The position numbers and the translations under genes were made by a program. From Thalassiosira profunda (Eukaryota; Bacillariophyta; Thalassiosirophyceae; Thalassiosirales; Thalassiosiraceae): a stretch of 34,075 bases of DNA. Positions 27,042 through 34,075 of the stretch are shown one piece after another. Location of the stretch: assembly GCA_036939355.1 (NCBI GenBank), contig JALLAP010000102.1, positions 1-34,075 of the forward strand, read 5' to 3'. The stretch's first letter is position 1, and the number at the start of each line of letters is the position of its first letter. The notes below the pieces were generated by a model. That model was not told the DNA's origin. It saw nothing but the letters and a program-made list of their open reading frames with translations, and ran no database searches.

Positions 27042-28400
27042 CTAGATTATCGCCAGCATCATAATCTTTCCATACTCGAAAGCCAAGAAGCCAATGGCGC
27101 TGGCCGGGAACGCCAGCATCGTTGATCTCCACGCCGGCCAGCGTGCCGATTTCAGACGGAGACGCAAAGTGGCAGAGGAGAGACCCTTCTCATCCGTCAG
27201 TCCCAATAGCTGCTCTGTAAAATGGCTTGTGATGTGCTGCAATTGCCCCGCCAAACCGCCGGCCATTGCAATCGATGCAATATGCTTTCCATCGCTGTGT
27301 CCATCGGCAGGGTCGTTTGTTGCATGCAAAAGCAAACGCTTTGTCCCTTGGTACGATCCAAACAAAACCGAGTGCGCCAAAGAGTGATGCAATATTGACG
27401 ATGCCGAATACCTCATGGCTGGTACTTGGATCTGCAAAGCTTTTTGCTGATGGAGTGGATTGGCCAATGTGTAATTGCTCCCTTTTGCCGAGCTCGACAA
27501 GGCATCGCCCGATGCATTCACTTTCACTTCCAAGGCCAGCGAGAGTACTGCGTGCGATGCACCTCCCATCGCCCCGGCAAAGAAATGTTGCGGCAGCGTT
27601 GCTCGATCCATCGCGTCCATTTGGTCGTCTATGTCAACGCTGTGTGTTTGCAGCTGTTCCGAATCCTTGTCCTCCTCGCCCACCGAGGAGAATGCATCGT
27701 CAGACAATGCAAAGTCGTCGTGCACATCTCCTTCATTTCTTTCAATGGCCGAAGGAGGAGCAACGCGTTCAATGATGCCCTCGTATGTCTCAAAGACTGC
27801 AATTCCAAGCACGGTGTTTATGAGAAACGTTCTCCCAAACGACGCAATTCGTCGCATTGCATTCGTCAGTTGTGCACTATTCTTCGCCTGCAGATTGCCT
27901 TTTGCATCGTTTGGTGCATTTACTTCTGTTTCCTCCAACCCAGCGCTGAGCACGTCCAGCCCCTTCGAGGCCCGGTCCGACGCCCTCGCGATGGTGTTGG
28001 CGCGCGCTTTGGGGATTCTGGCTGATAGTTTGGGCGTCGTTCTCGGCACCCCCCTGGTGGGTGCACCAACACGAGGCGCCCTCGGCAGGGAAATCTTTTT
28101 GGGCGCCGCCGTCCTCATACCGCGTGGCGCCCTTGGTACCATTCTCGGAACCCCAGGCCGCGCTTCCACCTTAGGTGCACGCCCCATTGCTTTGGACGCC
28201 TTGGCCGCGGTCCGCGAGGCGGCCGACGGGAGACGCCCAGCCATTGCACCTCTGGTTGCAGCAGCTGCGGAGCGAGTGCCGCTAGATGCGGCCGTCCTGG
28301 CGGCCCCCCGCACCACCGCCGCCGATTCCGGGGACGTGTCCGCCTCCTCGTGCTCTGGGGGGTTGTGGGACGACATGGTCGGCTGGGGAAAGGGAGGCAC
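27042..28400 (-). CDS. Degenerate mitochondrial-carrier-like (SLC25-type) protein with long basic N-terminus
   Basis: Single exon, 452 aa; a second ATG at 28376 is nine codons in. Residues ~25-150 are Ala/Pro/Arg-rich with no acidic stretch (APRVGAPTRGVPRTTPK), resembling a very long mitochondrial presequence or an RNA-binding tail. From ~185 a run of carrier-like helices follows: GRTFLINTVLGIAVFETYEG, HFFAGAMGGASHAVLSLALEV, HSLAHSVLFGSYQGTKR, IASIAMAGGLAGQLQHI and MLAFPASAIGFLAFEYGK. The FxxYE and P-x-SAI-x-F-x-x-YE patterns are those of SLC25 even-numbered helices and their ends, but the canonical P-x-[DE]-x-x-[KR] motifs are lost. An acidic loop (~225-260) separates helix pairs. Transport function is doubtful. 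It is convergent with the SNF2 gene, 39 bp apart. Confidence 0.62.
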   Translation of the reverse strand: MPPFPQPTMSSHNPPEHEEADTSPESAAVVRGAARTAASSGTRSAAAATRGAMAGRLPSAASRTAAKASKAMGRAPKVEARPGVPRMVPRAPRGMRTAAPKKISLPRAPRVGAPTRGVPRTTPKLSARIPKARANTIARASDRASKGLDVLSAGLEETEVNAPNDAKGNLQAKNSAQLTNAMRRIASFGRTFLINTVLGIAVFETYEGIIERVAPPSAIERNEGDVHDDFALSDDAFSSVGEEDKDSEQLQTHSVDIDDQMDAMDRATLPQHFFAGAMGGASHAVLSLALEVKVNASGDALSSSAKGSNYTLANPLHQQKALQIQVPAMRYSASSILHHSLAHSVLFGSYQGTKRLLLHATNDPADGHSDGKHIASIAMAGGLAGQLQHITSHFTEQLLGLTDEKGLSSATLRLRLKSARWPAWRSTMLAFPASAIGFLAFEYGKIMMLAII

Positions 28401-29055
28401 CCAGCACCCAGCAGACCTGAAGACCTGGTGCGGTAGTGTGCTCTGGTGTTTTGCTTTTGTTTGCTCAAGCAGCTCATTTTTTGGCGCATTTTACGGGTTG
28501 GCCCGCTGGCCCGCTGGATCTCGAGAAGTAGCTAAATTGCCTCTAGTCTTTTAGGGGGGTACTTTTAGCGGGGAGATTCGCGCGTGTCCACTGCTTTTCT
28601 CTGCACCTCCCACCTCCCACAAACAAAGCGAGTGCGCAGAGAGGGGCGTCCAGCAAGAAGAGGACGTCGGCGGCGGGGAAGCATCCGCATTGACGCCCCA
28701 CACAGGAGGAGGCACTGTCGGTGAGTGTCTGTCGGCGGTGGCGCGGTTGGCGGCGCAAGGGCCCTTGTTTGACGGGCGGGAGTCGACTCGCAATGCAAGA
28801 GCACGGATGGACCACCTGCGCGCCTGCATTTACACATTATTGCTCTGTTGAGCGGGCGCTAGGCTGCCCCATCACCCCCCGCTCTTTAGTATTGAAGGGA
28901 AATGACGCAGATGTGGCGCCCTTTTTTGATCGAGTCCCCTTCCATTGCGATTGTGTCAGGGTATTGTTCTCATCGTTTGTCATTTATTGCCCTCCCCTCC
29001 CGCTAAAGCAGGTATCGTAGGCATATTCCCTCCCCGGGAAGTATCCTGGCCGACA
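28401..29055. promoter_or_regulatory. Divergent intergenic region (carrier-like / SUMO protease)
   Basis: A 655-bp region between outward-facing starts. Three overlapping minus-strand frames of ~90 codons at 28543-28837 cover the same DNA in different phases and match nothing I know; I treat them as chance. A pyrimidine tract and CAG (28982-29011, TAAAGCAG|GTAT) upstream of the protease ATG could be a 5'-UTR splice acceptor. Confidence 0.45.
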
Positions 29056-32000
29056 ATGGACTTTGGAATACGGAGGGTTCCTCGGAAGAAGAATCACCGG
29101 GACACTCCTCACCGAAAGCCACCCGGCCAAAAGCCACGGGGGAATGCAGATGGACGCCCCAAAAGTCGCCGAGGGAAGGCAGAAGCGAAAAGTCTCTATG
29201 GCCACACCATCGTGAATGCGCCGACTGCCGATGGATTTGGCATGGACGACATTTATTCCAACAACAGCCCCGTTCGCGAGGGGCGTCCGCGCCTCAGCTC
29301 CTCCAGCGAAAAGGACGAGAGCGAAGCCTCCCGCTTCAGCGATGTAGATAGCGTCGAGGGGGATTTTGGTGATTCTAGGAAGAAAGGGCGGAGTCGTCGA
29401 CCAAAGAAGCAGCAACAAACGATCGAGCAGAGACGCCAGCGAGAAAAGGACAAGTTGGCTGACTGTCAGAGGCAGGAGGCTGAAGCTCAATGTATCTACG
29501 TTGACGACGAGGACGAGGGAGTGTCCCACCCGCGGGCACGGACCAGCTGCTTCGACGGGGTACCAGATAACCGCGGTGGCGATTATGATTCCGGGGTCGC
29601 CGAAAGTGTCAAAAGCAGACCGAGGAGCAACAAGTTCCGGGGAAATACCCACGCTGGATCCTCATTGGATGAATCAAAGCGGATCCTGAGGCGTGACCGC
29701 GAACGTGGCCGTCGCGAGGAAAAGGATCACGGGGGATATTCGCATTTAGGAAGATCAGGCAGAGTTCTTGCCTCGGAGGGGCCCGGCGATCCGTTGGACC
29801 AAGCAAGATCACTGCAAGATACCAACCGCTCCCAGCGGTCGAATAGAAGGCGCGACGGAGTCGAATACGTCATGGATGATGCGGGCCAAGCTGCTGAGAA
29901 GAGGAGGTCTAAGGGTGGCTCAATCACGCAGACGATGAGTAGCAATATGGATGCCCTCGTGAGCATGAACAACGGCGGTGACATCAACCCCAGACGTCGC
30001 AAGGAGAAGGAGTGCGCAGACGCCGCTCAGCAAAGGGCGGCCGCAGCGAGGGAGAAGGAGAAGCCGTCTTCGGGGGAGAAGCGGAAGGCCGCGCACAAAG
30101 GGCGTGACGACGGGGTTTGGTCGAAGAAGCGGGGTGATCGAGAAGGCTCGAGGGACAATGCCATTGATTTGGAAAGCCCGGACGAAGCTGATGTGGACAT
30201 CATGGGCGCTGTAGCCGCCTCTGAACAGCGCTTGGACCCGGAGGTATTTGAGCGACGCTCAGCATCTCGCGACGAGAGAGGGGTGGACGACGCAGAAGTG
30301 ATGGCCGCGATGCTGAACAAGAAGACGTCCAGGAGAAGCCCACCTCAAGGTAAGTGTGCTGTGCACGCAGCCCATGCGAGCCAAGCATGCTCTAATTTAT
30401 TACGATATGTGCTCAGCCTCTCACTTCGTCGATCCAGGCGCAAAGAAGAAGGGGAGTGAGCGAGATTTCAACGAGCGCATGAAGAAGTCAAAGAAGGCCG
30501 ATGGAATCGTCGAAAGCTGGACTGGTTGGCTCTCGAAGAATAGTGCCAGCAATCCTCCAACCGCCCCGACGAAGAATGGCAGGACGAGGTCGAAAATCGC
30601 GAAGGCCGGTGGCTTGATCGACAATCAGGTTGAGATCGACAACCAGGCTGACAATGCCTTTGGATATGATGGCAGGAGCTCGACGCCTAGCTCTGGTAAG
30701 CGTTGCGCTCTTCAGTTGCTTACTTTTTTGCTACCAATCCACTCATCTCGTGTGTTCGTTTGTTCTTGCACCTCTCCAGGTGGGCGAAAGGGCAATCGGC
30801 GGAAGAAGAGAGACAAACGCCAATCCAAACTCCCCGTTGTTCCTAAGAGGCAGACGAGGAGCAGTTCGAGGTCCAGGAAGATTGACAATGAAGTCATTAC
30901 GATTGACAGCAGCAGCGATGATGAGTCGTCTGTCGAGGCGTCATTCGATGCTTCGGGGGTAAGTTGCGCAATCAACTGTGTCCGGAACTTACCTTTGCTT
31001 GCTCGGCTGTGCTAACAGATCGCTGTCATTCTCTTCACTAGCAGAGCAATGTCGAAAGCAGCCCGAAGAAGGCGCGTTCCCCTGGCGATCGGGCTTCTAT
31101 TGAGGCGGTGCGCATCGCAGTCGGGAAGAAGCTGTTCAAAAAGGGATGCGAATTGAGCCTTCAACTCGGCACGAAAAATCCGTACATCCTCTTATCCTAC
31201 CTCGACAGCAAGGGCAAGAAGACCGAGCACAGCATTCATCTCGACGGTGAAGAGTTGAAAGAACTGAGGTACTACGTTGATGGTGATGACGACGCGGACG
31301 AGGCCAACGACATCGATGATGCCATGTCTGTGATTGCCTTCCGCATTACTCCTTCGGAGAAGAACAATTTTGCGAGGTACCCAAATGCCTACGATCCGGA
31401 CGAAGGCGCGGGAAAGATAGAGAAGCGGTACATTGCAGTGGAGCTTCGAGATGAAGCCGAATTTCAGGTGGGTTTGACGTTGGCTTTCCCTTGAGCGTTG
31501 TGCCCACTTAACTAACACTTCCGTCTCCGGCCATCCATTCAGGCCATGTTGGCACAAATGCAAGAGCACCGTGACTTGGAGTTGTGGTGCGGCGCAGAGT
31601 CCAAGATTCCTGCGAAGGAACTGGCCAATTACACGAAGGCGTTCGTGGAGGACAACCGAAAGGAGAAGGAAAAGCGACTCAGTGTTGGTAGGAGGACGCG
31701 GTCGGGCGGGGCCAAAAAGGAAAAGAAGGCGTCCGAAAACAAACTGCTTCTGGTTTATCCGTTTGCTGTCGACGAATCGATTTTGACGGCAGCTGCTGAT
31801 GGGCTTAGAGAATTGGGCGGCGACTTGTTGGGCGTGGAAGGTGCGAGGGTCTCCCAGTCGCAGGTCGAGGCAGAGGCGACGGACCAATCTGACGGAGCAG
31901 GCAACAACGGTGAGAGCAAGGGGAAGTCCTCCCGGACCCACTACATCACCATCCGCGAGGACGACAAGGACCGGCTGAGCCCGGGCCAATTCCTCAACGA

Positions 32001-33513
32001 CTCGCTCGTTGATTTCTGGATGCGCTGGTGAGACAGTTATGTTGTGTGTTGCAATTGAGTCGTCTGAAAGCACAACCTCACTCTCTATTCTTGCAGGATA
32101 AGCCGAGGCGAGCCGTCTCAGCCAGACTCGAATGTGCACTTCTTCACGTCTCACTTCATGACGACTCTCAAGGACGACGGCCCCGAGGCCGTTGCCTCGT
32201 GGACCGAAAAGAAGAATATCAACGTCTTCTCGAAGAAGCTAATCTTTGTTCCAGTGAACGCAGACCTCCATTGGTCGCTCTGCGTCGTTGTGAATCCTGG
32301 CCTCGTCGCCAACAACTTTGACGATGAAGCTTCAGAAGACGAAGAACATGCCTTGTGAGTGTCCAGGCCTGACGGTGGTCGCTTTTGCTCAACTCTTTCT
32401 GATCATCATCGTTCTCTTCTCCAGTCTCTTGTTCTTGGACTCCCTCAAGATGCACAGCAGGAAGACGTATTCGAAGCACATTCGCAAATGGCTCAACTGC
32501 GAATGGAAGAGGCTGAAGAAGAAGGAGCTCGGCGGAACTCGTGCCCCATTCGATGAGTCTTCGAAGAGAGTGCCTATCAGATCTCCAAAGAGTGCGTTTC
32601 TTTGATTTGGGTTGTCCTTTCTCGGTACTCTTTCACTTACGCACGTTTTCTTTTTGTCATTCCAGTTCCGTACCAGGAAAATGGCTGCGATTGCGGCGTG
32701 TTTGTGTGCCGGTACGCCTATGCCTTGTACACGATGAGGCACCAGGAGTTTACCTGGGCAGCCGTATTGGAAAAGCCAGCTTTCAAGTCGCTGATCACAA
32801 AGGGACCGGCCTTTGACTTCGGCATGCCGGACATTGCACGCATCCGGGTGGAAATGGGAAAACTGATTGACAATCTCTCGAGGCACTATCTTCAGCTGAA
32901 GGAGGAGGAGAAGGCGAAGAAGCGCGCTGCTAAGAAGGCGGTGAAGCAGGGCGATTCGACGGAGACTGGCGATGCCGACACGGCAGGAGAATCCTCTGGA
33001 AATGAAAAGGCTAGCGACGCTGAAATGGCCGACGCATCTCTCGGGAACGAGGAGGCTGGCGACGTTGCGATGGCGGATGCGTCGGGGAAAGATGGACGCC
33101 CGTCGGCATCCAGTGAGAACAGCAGCGATGCCACTGACGAGGGCGTTGGAACTCCAGAGGGGGAGGCAGAGGAGACCACGGTCCAAAAGGAGGGAGATGG
33201 AGACGCCGTCATGAAGGGCGCATCGTCAGAGAAAGAGGAGACTGGCGCATCACCCGATGGCGCCAGTCCATCCCTGCGTTCGTCGCTCGAATCCTCGGTG
33301 GGATTGGAGGCATCCGAGGCGGACCGCTCTGAAAAGGAGGGAGATGGAGATGTAGCGATGTCTTTGTCGGATGAGAAGGAAAACATCGAGAACGATTCTG
33401 AGGACGCGGGAACTCAGAGCGGCGCGGTTGATGGTGCTGTGCTCGACAAGGCCAGCAATTCGGAGGAAAGTGATGCTAGCGATGATCCCGAAATGACCTC
33501 GCCAACCGTTTGA
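29056..33513 (+). CDS. Ulp1/SENP-type SUMO protease (C48 family) with long disordered termini
   Basis: Eight exons: 29056-30349, 30438-30695, 30780-30958, 31045-31467, 31543-32027, 32097-32354, 32425-32591 and 32666-33513 (introns 69-88 bp), 1303 aa. The first ~570 residues are Arg/Lys/Glu-rich and disordered. Residues ~590-740 form a folded, PH-like region of unknown role. The protease starts at LSPGQFLNDSLVDFWMRW. The catalytic set is His938 (NADLHWSL), Asp971 (LFLDSL), Gln1025 (PYQENG) and Cys1031 (CDCGVFVC), split by introns 5-7. Ulp/SENP enzymes remove or mature SUMO. The wide His-Asp gap with an acidic loop resembles the Ulp2/SENP6-7 branch. The tail (~1110-1303) is an acidic repeat (MADAS, EKEGDGD units). 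The intron 1 acceptor is ambiguous (30417 or 30438, both in frame) and intron 3 ends in a tandem TAGCAG. Confidence 0.9.
30959..31044 (+). other. Intron 3 of the SUMO protease gene, with tandem NAGNAG acceptor
   Basis: The donor is GGG|GTAAGT. The 3' end reads CACTAGCAG|AGCAAT, so splicing at TAG (exon from 31042) or CAG (exon from 31045) both keep phase 0 and differ by one Gln. This is a simple source of protein isoforms. Confidence 0.75.
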
Positions 33514-33771
33514 TTGGCGAAATCGACGATCTAGGCACGGAAGGTACAGCAATCAGCGATCTAAATTCAGTCCTCTGTATAGCAATAGGATGGGTAAGCC
33601 GAATCCGGGGATTGTTGGGCTGCAACTCCTTCAAACCCCACAAAGACAACACCCTCCTCCAATGTCAGAAGCAGCCCGCCAGCTGGGCTGGCAGTTGGCG
33701 GCTTCGTCATTCTGAAGGATAAGCGACCTTTCCTTTGCTCTCTTTGAACACGAACTTCCACTACTCCTCTG
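33514..33771. other. Convergent intergenic region
   Basis: These 258 bp separate the stop codons of the SUMO protease and selenophosphate synthetase genes. Only 3' flanks are expected. No SECIS-like hairpin or RNA gene could be recognised by eye. Confidence 0.45.
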
Positions 33772-34075
33772 CTAGCACCTCGATTCCACCTCTAATACCT
33801 TGACGTCAGGCGTTATCCGCGCCTTCCTGTCCGCGTCCGCCACCACCCTCCCAATGATCCACGATGGCTCGCAGTCCAACGTCTCCAACTCCCGGCAATA
33901 CGCCAACGCGTTCTCCTCCGGCATGCATATCATCAACCCTCCCGAGGTCTCGGCACTGTACCCCTTGAGCAATCGAAAGTCCATCACGCCGCTCTGCTCC
34001 ACCTTGGCCGCGTTCGCTAAGCAGGGAAGGGTGTGTATCTCCATCCCCACGGCCGCGGCCTGGTTGTCCATCAAA
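33772..34075 (-). CDS. selD: Selenophosphate synthetase (selenide, water dikinase), C-terminal part
   Basis: The minus-strand frame is open to the right edge and stops at 33772-33774, giving about the last 100 residues. MEIHTLPCLANAAKVEQSG, GYSAETSGGLMICMP, YCRELE and PSWIIGRVV ... KARITPDVKVLEV align with the C-terminal domain of the PurM-like enzyme SelD/SPS. ETSGGL is the conserved nucleotide-contacting segment in this domain. The enzyme makes monoselenophosphate from selenide and ATP for selenocysteine tRNA. The active-site Cys/Sec and Lys lie outside the window, so whether this is itself a selenoprotein cannot be seen. Its presence implies the organism makes selenoproteins. Confidence 0.85.
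   Translation of the reverse strand, partial: LMDNQAAAVGMEIHTLPCLANAAKVEQSGVMDFRLLKGYSAETSGGLMICMPEENALAYCRELETLDCEPSWIIGRVVADADRKARITPDVKVLEVESRC

Noticed and set aside
28543..28837. Three overlapping ~90-codon minus-strand open frames
   Set aside because: They cover the same GC-rich promoter DNA in different phases, with no recognisable domain and low-complexity composition.

Overview
This is a gene-dense nuclear window from a eukaryote, most likely a photosynthetic stramenopile (a diatom or close relative). Short introns of about 67-90 bp, mostly with GTGAGT/GTAAGT donors, interrupt several genes. Three predicted precursors have a signal peptide followed by a Phe-led ASAFAP-like transit motif (CdsA, an SGNH hydrolase, a VOC protein), the usual bipartite signal for a secondary red plastid. 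A membrane-anchored beta-1,3-glucanase-type GH5 enzyme fits an organism storing chrysolaminarin. These points are inference; I cannot name the species.

Layout, left to right: the 3' end of a carotenoid-isomerase-like gene; a secreted trypsin; a plastid CDP-diacylglycerol synthase (2 exons, minus); a saccharopine-dehydrogenase-like oxidoreductase; a MYND zinc-finger protein (minus); a four-KH RNA-binding protein (2 exons, minus) divergent from a 4-exon nucleoside diphosphate kinase; an SGNH hydrolase (minus); a 4-exon GH5 glucanase with a C-terminal membrane anchor; then the most unusual stretch (14.3-20.2 kb); then a plastid-type VOC protein, a type II membrane glycosyltransferase (minus), an F-box/SNF2 ATPase, a degenerate mitochondrial-carrier-like protein (minus), an 8-exon Ulp/SENP SUMO protease, and the 3' end of selenophosphate synthetase (minus). 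Genes mostly alternate strand, in tight tail-to-tail pairs 33-260 bp apart.

The stretch at 14.3-20.2 kb looks like an insertion. The two halves of one SRPBCC-domain protein lie 5.3 kb apart on the same strand, each bordered by the 6-bp direct repeat AAGGAA. Removing the intervening DNA, and collapsing a separate 72-bp assembly duplication, leaves a single open frame of 151 codons. The intervening DNA carries two divergent related genes: a 1084-aa protein combining a PDZ-like domain, a possible GIY-YIG-like region, helicase-associated (HA) repeats and a PHD-like finger, and a 335-aa basic PDZ-like protein. Both end in the same Arg-rich/CSLQ C-terminal motif, which creates an 83% identical 70-bp inverted repeat near the two ends of the insert. 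A 5.3-kb intron with nested genes is the main alternative.

Two places (around 12149 and 14565) carry a single N flanked by exact 72-bp copies. These are almost certainly unmerged contig overlaps and should be collapsed before genes are modelled.
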